The position numbers were made by a program, and so were the translations under genes. The notes below the pieces were generated by a model. That model searched no databases, was not told the DNA's origin, and saw only the letters and a program-made list of their open reading frames with translations. Of a DNA stretch of 13,058 bases, positions 1 through 7,452 are shown one piece after another. Numbering within the stretch: the first letter of the stretch is position 1; each line of letters begins with the position of its first letter. This DNA comes from Gammaproteobacteria bacterium (lineage in GTDB: Bacteria > Pseudomonadota > Gammaproteobacteria > HK1), in contig JAGRHX010000742.1 in the NCBI GenBank assembly GCA_020444775.1, positions 1 to 13,058 of the forward strand. The letters run 5' to 3'.

Positions 1-2200
1 TGTTCTCCGCCTGACAGGCGACCACACAGGCATTGCAGCCAATGCATCGCGTGGTGTCGATGACCATTGCCCAGGCGGGATCTCCACGCTTCGGCGACGG
101 CAACAGACTCGGCTGGTCTTGCGATTCGGCTGAGTGTGCCTGCTCGGTCAACGCCGTCACGGCCATGCTCGGATACAGCGTGGCCGAGTCCTCATCGAGC
201 CCGAACTGCTGCTGCAAGGTCGTGAGGCGGACGCGATCGGCCGTCACATCGAGGCTGACATCGTCGACCTGCCACGGCGTCTCGTTTCGACGCAACGGAT
301 AGACGTCGATACCGATTCCGTTGCCGATCCGTCCCGCCCTGGAGCGCCCGTGGCCGAGCGTCAGCGCGACCACGCCCTCGGCCTGCCCATCGCAGACCCG
401 AGCCGGCCCGGTCAGCTGACGGCCGCCATGCGCGAGCCGGACGATCGCACCGTTGCTGATTGCCCGCGCGTTGGCGTCGGCCGTCGAGATCTGTATCACG
501 TTGCCCCACGCGTCACCCGTGAGCGGGTGTGGACACTCCTGGAGCCATGGGTTGTTCGCGAAGCAGCCATCCCACGCCGATGGGTCGGGCGCGAGCACGA
601 GTGTGAGGCCCGACTCGCCCGCTGCGGGCGCGAGTACAGGTCGTTCCGGCCGGCTGGTCTCGATCGGTGCGGGCGCACTGTCGGCAATCACGCCATCGTG
701 CAGGGCCCGGCGCCACCACTGCTCGAACTCCTCCACTGGGGACGTCTGCCGCCAGGTCTCGCGTACTCGCGAATAAGTATCCTGCTCGACCCGTCCGTTC
801 AGCAGGTCGAGCAGGTCGTGGGCTGTGCGGCTGTCATACAGCGGGCGTATCAGTGGCTGGACCAGACTCGCCGTGCCGTCCAGGGCGCGCAGATCCGACC
901 AGCTCTCGAGCGCGTGTGATTGAGGCAGGTGCCAGTCACAGCACGCAGCGGTCTCATCGTCGTGCAGACCCAGATGCACGCTGAATGGCACGCCTTCGAT
1001 GTAGCCCGCGAATTCGGCTGCCGAGGCCGTGTCGTAGGCCGGGTTGGCGTCGACTACGAACAGACAGCGCACGCGATCCGAGCGCAGGTCCTCGGTGAGC
1101 TCCGCCAACGATGCGGAGCGGCCCGGGGCATCGACCGGGTCGACATACGTCAAAGGTGCGTCAAGTGTGGCATTGATCCAGTGGCAGAGTGCCTGCACGT
1201 CGGCGCCTGAGCGCGGGCCGGCGATGATCAGGGCATGTCCTCGATGTGCGCGCAGGTCTGCGGTGGCGGCCTCGACAAAACGTCGCGCCGCCCCGGGCAG
1301 TTCGATCCGATCGGCCTGCGCATCGGCATCGGTCCCATCGAGCATGTTGGCAATCGCAAGAGCGACGTTGCGCATCCACGATGGATGCAGCTCGAGGCGA
1401 TGATCGGCATTGGCACCCGTCAGGGTCCAGGCGGGCTCGATGACGTAGGCGCGCGAAAAGGGCAGCGTGCCCCGGTCTTTGCGATCGGCGAAAGCGCGGG
1501 CATTCGCGATCTGGGCAGGTCCCGGCCCTAGCGGATCCGCATCGAGCACCAACAGCACCGTTGCCTCGGCCAGACGTGGCAGCGCGGTGAGCTCGCGTCC
1601 GAATGCCCGTCGTGTGCCAGCACGCATGTCGGCGTCTGCGAGCGGCGTGTAGGCATGCCAGCGGGCGCGAGGGTAGCGGGTCAGGAACGCGTCAATCTGA
1701 CGTTGCAGCGTCGGTGAGGTGATCCGGCTCGTCAGCAGACGTAGGCCCTCGCCCTCGCGAGCTTGCTCGGTCTCCAGCCGCTGGTGAAGCGCACTCGCGA
1801 ATGCATTCCAGGTGGAGAGCAGATCCCCGCGACGTGGTGCCTGCGAGCGATCGGGGTCGTACAGCGAGATGAGCGCTGCCTCACTGAAGACGTCGGTCGC
1901 GCCTCGGCTGGCCGGATGCTGCGGGTTGCCTTCGATCTTGATCGGGCGCCCGTCGAGCGAGGTCGCCAGCACGCCCTGGCCATAGCCGTCCAAGGCAAGG
2001 GTCGTCGCGAAGCGAAGCGGCTCTCCTGGCACCAGTCGTTCCGGCATGTCCACATAGGGGACGATTCCCTCATGAGGCGGGCCACAACCGGTAAGCCCCA
2101 CCACCAGTGGACCGCCCGCGAACAATTTCAATGCCGTGCGGCGGTCGATGTCCGGACTCGTCGGCCGGGGACCAGGCCGGTTTCCAAATCCTTCCTTCAC
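1..2200 (-). CDS. actB: Alternative complex III subunit ActB, molybdopterin-oxidoreductase-like/Fe-S fusion (3' end off window)
   Basis: Large peripheral subunit of alternative complex III, a quinol oxidase of the electron transport chain that replaces cytochrome bc1. Reading leftward from GTG at 2200 there is no stop to the window edge, giving 733 visible residues. A twin-arginine motif (DRRTALKLF, about residues 19-27) is followed by a hydrophobic stretch ending in a lipobox-like GLTGC (Cys39). Next come the family hallmarks IVPYV and IKIEGNPQHPAS, then YDPDRSQ, and a long domain related to molybdopterin oxidoreductases. In known ActB this domain carries no molybdenum cofactor. The ferredoxin part starts just before the edge with CIGCNACVVAC (Cys719, 722, 725, 729). 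Family members are about 1000 residues, so roughly a quarter is missing. The GTG start overlaps the actA stop as GTGA, and GTG at 2209 is an alternative. Neither start has a clear ribosome binding site, so translation is probably coupled to actA. The fusion of both domains argues against the related Qrc complex. Confidence 0.93.
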   Translation of the reverse strand, partial: MKEGFGNRPGPRPTSPDIDRRTALKLFAGGPLVVGLTGCGPPHEGIVPYVDMPERLVPGEPLRFATTLALDGYGQGVLATSLDGRPIKIEGNPQHPASRGATDVFSEAALISLYDPDRSQAPRRGDLLSTWNAFASALHQRLETEQAREGEGLRLLTSRITSPTLQRQIDAFLTRYPRARWHAYTPLADADMRAGTRRAFGRELTALPRLAEATVLLVLDADPLGPGPAQIANARAFADRKDRGTLPFSRAYVIEPAWTLTGANADHRLELHPSWMRNVALAIANMLDGTDADAQADRIELPGAARRFVEAATADLRAHRGHALIIAGPRSGADVQALCHWINATLDAPLTYVDPVDAPGRSASLAELTEDLRSDRVRCLFVVDANPAYDTASAAEFAGYIEGVPFSVHLGLHDDETAACCDWHLPQSHALESWSDLRALDGTASLVQPLIRPLYDSRTAHDLLDLLNGRVEQDTYSRVRETWRQTSPVEEFEQWWRRALHDGVIADSAPAPIETSRPERPVLAPAAGESGLTLVLAPDPSAWDGCFANNPWLQECPHPLTGDAWGNVIQISTADANARAISNGAIVRLAHGGRQLTGPARVCDGQAEGVVALTLGHGRSRAGRIGNGIGIDVYPLRRNETPWQVDDVSLDVTADRVRLTTLQQQFGLDEDSATLYPSMAVTALTEQAHSAESQDQPSLLPSPKRGDPAWAMVIDTTRCIGCNACVVACQAEN

Positions 2201-2853
2201 CGGTGACACCGTGAGCAGTCGACTAACGACTCTGGATCGATGGCGTACCTTGCAAGCAACTCATCACCGCGCCTGGGCTGGTCCTCCGGTGCCGTCCACG
2301 TCATGTCAAAGACCGCTTCGCTCGGTCGCAGGTACGGACGAGGGTCGCGGTGGCAGTCCAGGCACCAGCTCATCGTCAGCGGCGCCACCTGCCGAATCAA
2401 CGGCATTTGCTGGACATCGCCGTGACACGTCGAACAACCGATGCCGTTGTGCACGTGTACCGCGTGATCGAAGTAGACATGGTCTGGCAGTCGATGAACC
2501 CGATTCCATTGCACTGGGGTTGCCGTGACGAGGCTTTGCCGTATCGGCTCCAACATCGCTGCGTTGGTGAACAACCGGGAGTGGCAGGTCATACAGGTCG
2601 TAGTGGCCGGCATGCCGGCGAACGCGGCACGTTCCACGGCGCCGTGGCAGTAGCGGCAATCCAGTCCGAGTTCGCCGGCATGATGTCGATGACTGAAGGG
2701 AACCGGCTGTTCCAGCGTCAGCGACGCGCCGGTCACATGATTGGAGCGCATCATCGCGTAGCTGACGGCAACGCTCAGCGGCGGAGCGACGAGCAACGAC
2801 ACCAGCACGAGTCTCGCGAGCGTATTGGCCACCGGAGAGAAGAGCTGTGTCAT
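2197..2853 (-). CDS. actA: Alternative complex III subunit ActA, membrane-anchored pentaheme cytochrome c
   Basis: Electron-transfer subunit of alternative complex III, passing electrons from the complex towards cytochrome c or an oxidase on the periplasmic side. The 218-residue protein has one N-terminal hydrophobic segment (about residues 13-35) acting as uncleaved anchor or export signal. Five CXXCH heme sites follow: CRYCH (66-70), CMTCH (87-91), CSTCH (140-144), CLDCH (164-168) and CSRCH (213-217), the last ending at the C-terminus. QPVPFSHRHH, FAGMPATTTC and VHRLPDHVYFDHAVHV are typical of ActA. The ATG at 2853 is chosen because it places the anchor at the N-terminus; GGGAG lies 11 bases upstream. 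An open frame continues to an ATG at 2994, but the extra residues look non-coding. It is the first gene of the operon and overlaps actB by 4 bases. Only ActA and ActB are visible; the membrane subunits ActC-ActF would lie to the left. Confidence 0.95.
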   Translation of the reverse strand: MTQLFSPVANTLARLVLVSLLVAPPLSVAVSYAMMRSNHVTGASLTLEQPVPFSHRHHAGELGLDCRYCHGAVERAAFAGMPATTTCMTCHSRLFTNAAMLEPIRQSLVTATPVQWNRVHRLPDHVYFDHAVHVHNGIGCSTCHGDVQQMPLIRQVAPLTMSWCLDCHRDPRPYLRPSEAVFDMTWTAPEDQPRRGDELLARYAIDPESLVDCSRCHR

Positions 2854-3201
2854 CGGTCGCGATTCTCCCGAACCATGCCCCGTGCGCCGCGATTGCGCTC
2901 CCGGCGTGGTGCCGTTTCCACGTTCTGGCACCATCCAGATGCCAGTGGCCACAGGACCGCGCATGGTGATGAACAAAGCGCAGGGTTCACGCAAGCACAG
3001 GTGATGCAGACATGAACGCCATCCGGGCGCCGCGGTTCCCAGTGCGTGTCATTTCCCTGCGCCTGCGAGAGGAGCGGCGGCGCTTCCACGCCGCGACGCA
3101 ACCTTCATGCGATGTCAGCGTTGGTGGTGTAGTGCCGAGCATGCGCACCAGGCAGATGTTGGTGTGCTCGGAGACAGCCATCAGCGAGCCTCCAGCCGCC
3201 A

Positions 3202-3217
3202 GTCCGAGCGTTCGGAC
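3202..3217. promoter_or_regulatory. Perfect inverted repeat upstream of paoA, possible operator
   Basis: GTCCGA, four bases (GCGT), then TCGGAC form a perfect dyad ending 44 bases before the paoA start codon. It has no T-run, so it is not a typical terminator. Its position fits a repressor or activator site for the aldehyde oxidoreductase operon, or a short 5' leader hairpin. Short dyads arise by chance in GC-rich DNA, so this is tentative. Confidence 0.3.
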
Positions 3218-3248
3218 GAGGTCGCGGTCGGGCTCCAGAACGCAGCAT

Positions 3249-3252
3249 GGAG
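3249..3252 (+). promoter_or_regulatory. Ribosome binding site deciding the paoA start
   Basis: GGAG sits 9 bases before the ATG at 3262. It overlaps the alternative in-frame ATG at 3247, which has no such site. This supports the shorter protein beginning MTTLTVNG. Confidence 0.7.
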
Positions 3253-3261
3253 TGGCGCGAA

Positions 3262-3771
3262 ATGACCACACTGACCGTCAACGGTGAGCCTCGAAGCCTG
3301 AGCCTCGACCCGCGTATGACGCTGCTCGACGCGTTGCGTGTCCGGCTTGGCCTGAGCGGAACCAAGAAAGGTTGTGACCACGGTCAATGCGGTAGCTGCA
3401 CCGTGCTCGTCAACGGCCGGCGCATCAACGCCTGCCTGACGCTCGCCGTCATGCACGAAGGCGACGAGATCTTCACCATCGAGGGGCTCTCTTCGGCACA
3501 GGCCTTGCACCCGCTGCAACAAGCCTTCGTGCAATGTGATGGCCTGCAGTGTGGCTTTTGTACCCCCGGACAGATCATGTCCGCGGTGGGGATGCTGGAA
3601 GAGCTGGCCGACGGCTGGCCCAGCCGGGTCAGTCCGCGGCTGACAGAAGCTCCCGAAGGCACCCGGGCCGAGATCGCGGAGCGGATGAGTGGCAACCTGT
3701 GCCGCTGCGCCGCCTATCAGAACATCGTCGAAGCCATCCGCACGGTTCTGACCCGGGAGACGCTGACATGA
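3262..3771 (+). CDS. paoA: PaoA-like aldehyde oxidoreductase 2Fe-2S subunit
   Basis: Small iron-sulfur subunit of a xanthine oxidase-family molybdenum hydroxylase; it relays electrons from the molybdenum centre to FAD. The 169-residue protein has a plant-type ferredoxin domain with Cys38, 43, 46 and 58 (GCDHGQCGSC). A helical second domain has Cys97, 100, 147 and 149 (CGFCTPGQI and NLCRC), so both 2Fe-2S clusters are complete. Stretches such as GTKKGCDHGQCG, NACLTLAVMH and ERMSGNLCRC match E. coli PaoA (YagT) closely. E. coli PaoA carries a Tat signal of about 50 residues. Here the protein begins directly at the ferredoxin fold, and the frame upstream reaches a stop (3130-3132) without a twin-arginine motif, which suggests a cytoplasmic enzyme. 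The stop overlaps the paoB start as ATGA. The enzyme's real substrate could be another aldehyde or N-heterocycle. Confidence 0.92.
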   Translation: MTTLTVNGEPRSLSLDPRMTLLDALRVRLGLSGTKKGCDHGQCGSCTVLVNGRRINACLTLAVMHEGDEIFTIEGLSSAQALHPLQQAFVQCDGLQCGFCTPGQIMSAVGMLEELADGWPSRVSPRLTEAPEGTRAEIAERMSGNLCRCAAYQNIVEAIRTVLTRETLT

Positions 3772-4769
3772 AGCCATTCGCCTATGTGCGCGCGAGCTCG
3801 ATACAGGAGGCGACTCGTAACGCCGCCGCTGGCGGGACTCGATATATCGCTGGGGGCACCAATCTGCTCGACCTGATGAAGCTCGAGATCGAGACGCCGG
3901 ACGTGCTGATCGACATCAGTCGACTCGGTCTGGACCAGGTCGAGACGACAGTGGACGGTGGCTTGCGCATCGGCGCTCTGGTCAGCAACGCCGATCTCGC
4001 GGCCGACCCCCGCACCCGTCGCGACTACCCGATGCTGGTGCGGGCGCTGCTGGCTGGTGCCTCGGCGCAGCTGCGCAACAAGGCGACGACAGCGGGGAAT
4101 CTGCTGCAGAGAACGCGTTGTGGCTATTTCTACGAGCCCTCGTCGCGCTGCAACAAGCGCTTGCCGGACAGCGGCTGCGACGCCCTCGAGGGCTTGAATC
4201 GAAGTCACGCCATCCTGGGGGGCAGTGCGCAGTGCATCGCCGTGCATCCATCCGACATGGCGGTCGCGCTCATCGCGCTGGATGCCGCGGTCGAGGTGCT
4301 GAACGCTCACGGCCAGACCCGCACCCTGGCCCTCGGCGATCTCTACCGGCTACCGGGTGACACACCCGCAAGAGAGACGAACCTCGAGCCGGGCGAGCTG
4401 ATCGCCGCGGTGTATCTACCGGCGCCTGCCGCCGGCAGACAGGAGTTTCGAAAGATTCGTGACCGTGCCTCCTTCGCCTTTGCGCTGGTCTCCATGGGCG
4501 TGACGCTGGGCATCGAGAACGACGTCATCGAGCATGTCCGCATGGCCTTTGGAGGCATCGCCCCGATGCCCTGGCGCGACCCCGCGGTGGAGGCACTGAT
4601 CGAGGGTCAGCGCCCTTCGATGGAGTTGTTCCAGCACGCAGCAACGGTTCTGCTGCAAGCAGCCGAGGGGCATGGCGACAACGCATTCAAGATAGAGCTG
4701 ACACGACGCTTGATGGTTTACGTTCTGCTACGGGCAACGACGGCCTCGGGCGAGGAGCGCGCCGCATGA
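3768..4769 (+). CDS. paoB: PaoB-like aldehyde oxidoreductase FAD subunit with likely 4Fe-4S site
   Basis: Medium subunit that takes electrons from the 2Fe-2S protein through FAD to the final acceptor. The 333-residue protein has the vanillyl-alcohol-oxidase-type FAD fold, with AGGTNLLDLMK at about 28-38 and TTAGNLLQ at 107-114. A C-terminal CO-dehydrogenase flavoprotein domain begins near residue 225. Between the two FAD motifs and the C-terminal part lies a PaoB-type insertion (TRCGYFYE, SRCNKRLPDSGC, SAQCIAVHPSDMA). It contains the only four cysteines of the protein: 118, 128, 137 and 156. In E. coli PaoB the corresponding cysteines bind a 4Fe-4S cluster that ordinary xanthine dehydrogenases lack, so the same is expected here. 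GGGAG lies 8 bases before the ATG. The gene overlaps paoA and paoC by ATGA on both sides, indicating tight translational coupling. Confidence 0.92.
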   Translation: MKPFAYVRASSIQEATRNAAAGGTRYIAGGTNLLDLMKLEIETPDVLIDISRLGLDQVETTVDGGLRIGALVSNADLAADPRTRRDYPMLVRALLAGASAQLRNKATTAGNLLQRTRCGYFYEPSSRCNKRLPDSGCDALEGLNRSHAILGGSAQCIAVHPSDMAVALIALDAAVEVLNAHGQTRTLALGDLYRLPGDTPARETNLEPGELIAAVYLPAPAAGRQEFRKIRDRASFAFALVSMGVTLGIENDVIEHVRMAFGGIAPMPWRDPAVEALIEGQRPSMELFQHAATVLLQAAEGHGDNAFKIELTRRLMVYVLLRATTASGEERAA

Positions 4770-7003
4770 ACAAGCATGTGATGGATTCGGACATCGGCGC
4801 GACGCGTCTGGATACGATGCCCAACGGCAAGCTCGGTGCGCCTGTCGAACGATACGAGGGGCTGCTCAAGGTAACGGGGCAGGCACCCTATGCCGAGGAT
4901 CAGCACCAGAATGGGGATCTCGCCCATGGCATCCTGGTCACGGCACCGACCGGCTGCGGCACGATCGAATCGGTGGATGGCAGCGCCGCGCTGCGCGAGC
5001 CGGAAGTGCTCACGGTCCTGACCGGTGATCAGTTGCCACGCGCCTCTTCACAGCCGATGGGAGAGGGGCCTCAGGCCAGTGGAGCCGCGGTTCATCACCA
5101 CGGCCAGCCGATTGCTCTGGTGGTTGCCGAAACCCTCGAGGCAGCCCGGCATGCTGGCACGCTGATCGTGGCGTCGATCCGCGCGACACCAGGCCGGTAC
5201 AGCCTTGCCGAATCGATGCGGGATGCGCCGATCGCGCAGGACGGCATCCTGCCGGGGGACCTGGAACGCGGTGATTTCGAATCCGCCTTCGCCGCCGCCG
5301 AGGTCACCATCGACCGCACCTTCACGACCGCATCACAGCATTCGTCGGCGATGGAGCCACAGGCCTCGATCGCCGAATGGCATGGTGAGACCCTGACTGT
5401 GTGGAGCGCCTGTCAGCTGGTCGAGACAAATGTCGAACAGATTGCCAGCGCGCTCGGCATATCGGCTCGACACATCCGTCTCATCAGCCCCTATGTCGGT
5501 GGCGGGTTCGGCAACAAGCTCGGCATCAGCGCAGACTCGGTGATGGCGGCACGCGCCGCGCGCGAACTACGACGCCCGGTCAAGGTGGTGCTGACGAGGC
5601 CGGACGTGTTCCAGACCACCTCTCGCCGTTCCGAGACGATCCAACGGCTGCGACTCGGCGCCGATGGACACGGCCGTATCAGCGCCATCGCGCATGAGAC
5701 CTGGTGTGCGAACTCGCCTGGCAATACCTTCTTCGAGCCCGCCGGGATCTCGACCACGTTTGTGTACGGTGGCGAGCATCGGCGTGTTCGTCATCGTCTG
5801 GCCGAGACGGACGTGCTCATGACCGCCGCGGTGCGTGCACCCGGTGAAGCAGTCGGCATGCTGGCGCTTGAGTGCGCGATGGACGAGCTGGCAGAGAAGC
5901 TCCAACTCGACCCGATCGAGCTGAGACGTCGCAACGAGCCCGACCGTGACCCACAAACGGGAAGACCCTTCTCCGCGCGGAGCCTGATTGCCTGCATGGA
6001 GGACGGCGCGCGTCGCTTCGGTTGGCACGAAAGCCGGAACGACGGCCCCCGACGTCGTGAGGGTGACTGGCTGATTGGCTACGGGATGGCGGCCGCGTCG
6101 CGTGCCAACACCCTGATGGCAGCCTCGGCGGAGGTGACCTTGAGCGCGAGCGGTCGGGCGACGGTACGCACGGCGATGACCGACATCGGCACCGGGACCT
6201 ATACGGTGTTGCAACAGATCACGGCGGAGATGCTGGGCCTGTCGCTTACCGATGTGGACGTCGTCCTCGGCGACAGTGCCCTGCCAGCGTCCCCCGGTTC
6301 CGGCGGATCGTGGGGCGCGAACAGCGCCGGCTCGGCTGTCTACATGGCCTGCGAATCGATCATCGACGAGCTGGCCCGCCGCCTGTCGGTCGAGCCCGGG
6401 CGGCTGCGATTGAACGAACGACAGGTCATTGCCGACAATCGTCGCCGTGCCCTGATCGACGTGCTCGCCGGTGAGGCGATCGTGAAACAGGGGCGCATCG
6501 AGCCCGGCGCGACCTCCCGCTGCCACACCCAGGCGAGCTACGGCGCGCACTTCTGCGAGCTCGCCGTACATGCGATAACCGGCGAGACCCGGGTGCGTCG
6601 CCTGCTGACGGTGGCTGCGGCGGGTCGCATCCTGAATCCGAGAACGGCGCGATCGCAGTGTCACGGTGGCCAGATCTGGGGCATTGGTTCAGCCCTGATG
6701 GAAGGATTGCAGATAGACCCCCGCAACGGTCTGATCCTCAATCACGATCTCGCCCAGTACCACCTGCCGGTGCACGCCGACGTGCCATCGCTGGAGGTCG
6801 TCTTCCTATCCGAGCACGATGGCCTTGCGAGCCCACTGGCCGGCAAGGGCATTGGCGAGCTGGCACTGTCCGGTGTGGGCGCCGCCATCGGCAACGCAAT
6901 TCATGATGCCTGCGGCGTACGGATGCACGACTATCCCGTAACTCCGGACAAGCTGATCGCCAGCCTGCCGTCCCTCCACGAGTTCTGCGCCGGCCCGACA
7001 TGA
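4766..7003 (+). CDS. paoC: PaoC-like aldehyde oxidoreductase molybdenum subunit
   Basis: Catalytic subunit binding the molybdopterin (probably cytosine dinucleotide) cofactor and oxidising an aldehyde to its acid. The protein has 745 residues (E. coli PaoC is about 732). The N-terminal domain is the a/b-hammerhead (about 25-150, with YEGLLKVTGQAPYAED). The two molybdopterin-binding domains include ISPYVGGGFGNKLG, VRAPGEAVGMLALE, MTDIGTGTYTVL and GSGGSWGAN. The catalytic glutamate is Glu698 in GKGIGELALSG. Arg446 matches the active-site arginine of E. coli PaoC (Arg440) with the same 6-residue offset as the glutamate. GAGGAG stands 8 bases before the ATG. No XdhC/PaoD-type cofactor-insertion chaperone follows in this window, although E. 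coli has paoD directly downstream; a copy elsewhere is likely needed. The substrate cannot be read from the sequence; aromatic aldehydes are the best guess from PaoABC. Confidence 0.93.
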   Translation: MNKHVMDSDIGATRLDTMPNGKLGAPVERYEGLLKVTGQAPYAEDQHQNGDLAHGILVTAPTGCGTIESVDGSAALREPEVLTVLTGDQLPRASSQPMGEGPQASGAAVHHHGQPIALVVAETLEAARHAGTLIVASIRATPGRYSLAESMRDAPIAQDGILPGDLERGDFESAFAAAEVTIDRTFTTASQHSSAMEPQASIAEWHGETLTVWSACQLVETNVEQIASALGISARHIRLISPYVGGGFGNKLGISADSVMAARAARELRRPVKVVLTRPDVFQTTSRRSETIQRLRLGADGHGRISAIAHETWCANSPGNTFFEPAGISTTFVYGGEHRRVRHRLAETDVLMTAAVRAPGEAVGMLALECAMDELAEKLQLDPIELRRRNEPDRDPQTGRPFSARSLIACMEDGARRFGWHESRNDGPRRREGDWLIGYGMAAASRANTLMAASAEVTLSASGRATVRTAMTDIGTGTYTVLQQITAEMLGLSLTDVDVVLGDSALPASPGSGGSWGANSAGSAVYMACESIIDELARRLSVEPGRLRLNERQVIADNRRRALIDVLAGEAIVKQGRIEPGATSRCHTQASYGAHFCELAVHAITGETRVRRLLTVAAAGRILNPRTARSQCHGGQIWGIGSALMEGLQIDPRNGLILNHDLAQYHLPVHADVPSLEVVFLSEHDGLASPLAGKGIGELALSGVGAAIGNAIHDACGVRMHDYPVTPDKLIASLPSLHEFCAGPT

Positions 7004-7452
7004 TCCGCGGCACCGGCCCCGCAGAAGAGGATCCTCGTCGAAGCGCTCGACGCCTGGCTGCTCGATAACCCGCCTAGAGACAGGCATGTGCGCTCGATCT
7101 CTGGTGCATATGCCCATCCGATGGTGCATATGACTACATGCCGGCTTCTATGGAGCGGGTGCACGACGGCGCGCCTGCGGAGCGCATGGATCGCATCGAC
7201 ACGCGGTCGACGCAGCACGAAGATCATCGATCGATGCCTCACAGGGAGACATCCCGGTAATGTAGCCCACGTTCAGCGCGTCGCGCGCCTGTCAGTGGCT
7301 CGACAGCGCACGATACGCCGCGATTCGGAACGGATCTTGCTCGATCGGATGTAGTCCTCAGGGATTGCGCAAGCACAGGCGGTCAGCGAACACGATCGAC
7401 GTACGGTGCTCGGCCTGGTGCATTCACGTACCGACCTCACGCCGGAGTCCCC
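7004..7452. promoter_or_regulatory. 449-bp spacer upstream of ECF sigma gene with repeated TGGTGCAT elements
   Basis: No convincing gene was found; the short open frames on both strands resemble no family I know. The stretch holds two identical 11-base repeats, a third partial copy close to the sigma gene, and a flanking inverted repeat (see the repeat entry). GGAAC at 7327-7331 resembles an ECF -35 box, but no matching -10 is evident at the right distance. A promoter for the sigma gene is expected here. No clear terminator with a T-run follows paoC. Confidence 0.4.
7083..7142. repeat. Tandem TGGTGCATATG repeats inside an inverted repeat, possible operator
   Basis: TGGTGCATATG occurs at 7102-7112 and again at 7122-7132, starts exactly 20 bases apart, about two helical turns. 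The pair is bracketed by GGCATGT (7083-7089) and its reverse complement ACATGCC (7136-7142). The first 8 bases, TGGTGCAT, recur at 7416-7423, 30 bases before the sigma-factor start codon. Same-face spacing of identical sites is typical of regulator binding sites, but no regulator is identified. Confidence 0.45.

Larger units (their letters stand above)
2854..3261. promoter_or_regulatory. Divergent spacer between actA and paoA
   Basis: This 408-bp stretch must hold the promoters of the two divergent operons, since both first genes read away from it. I could not pick convincing -35/-10 boxes. Visible structure includes a perfect 16-base inverted repeat at 3202-3217 and a small GC hairpin at 3077-3094 (GCGGCG, 6-base loop, CGCCGC) without a T-run. 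A 64-codon minus-strand frame (2987-3181) has a good GGAGG ribosome binding site but no recognisable protein. No larger gene is supported here. Confidence 0.5.

Noticed and set aside
134..919. 261-codon plus-strand open frame
   Set aside because: It is in register with, and antisense to, actB, which has full family motifs in the opposite strand. The product has no recognisable domain and arises from GC-rich codon bias.
2350..3015. 221-codon plus-strand open frame opposite actA
   Set aside because: It covers the five heme motifs of actA read on the other strand; composition is that of a shadow.
3105..3271. FeoA-like look of the minus-strand peptide LVRTLGLAAGGSLMAV
   Set aside because: Only a short loose resemblance. 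The frame overlaps the paoA start and its remainder does not continue the FeoA fold.
5567..6664. 365-codon minus-strand open frame
   Set aside because: It lies wholly within paoC, whose motifs are continuous across it. The translation is Arg/Gly/His-rich with no family features, a typical antisense shadow.
7327..7331. GGAAC as an ECF-type -35 box for autoregulation of the sigma gene
   Set aside because: No CGTT- or TCTGA-like -10 element was found at 16-17 bases, and the 5-mer alone is common.
7004..7452. Possible decayed gene between paoC and the sigma factor
   Set aside because: None of the six frames gave a recognisable protein segment, and no transposon ends or target duplications were seen.
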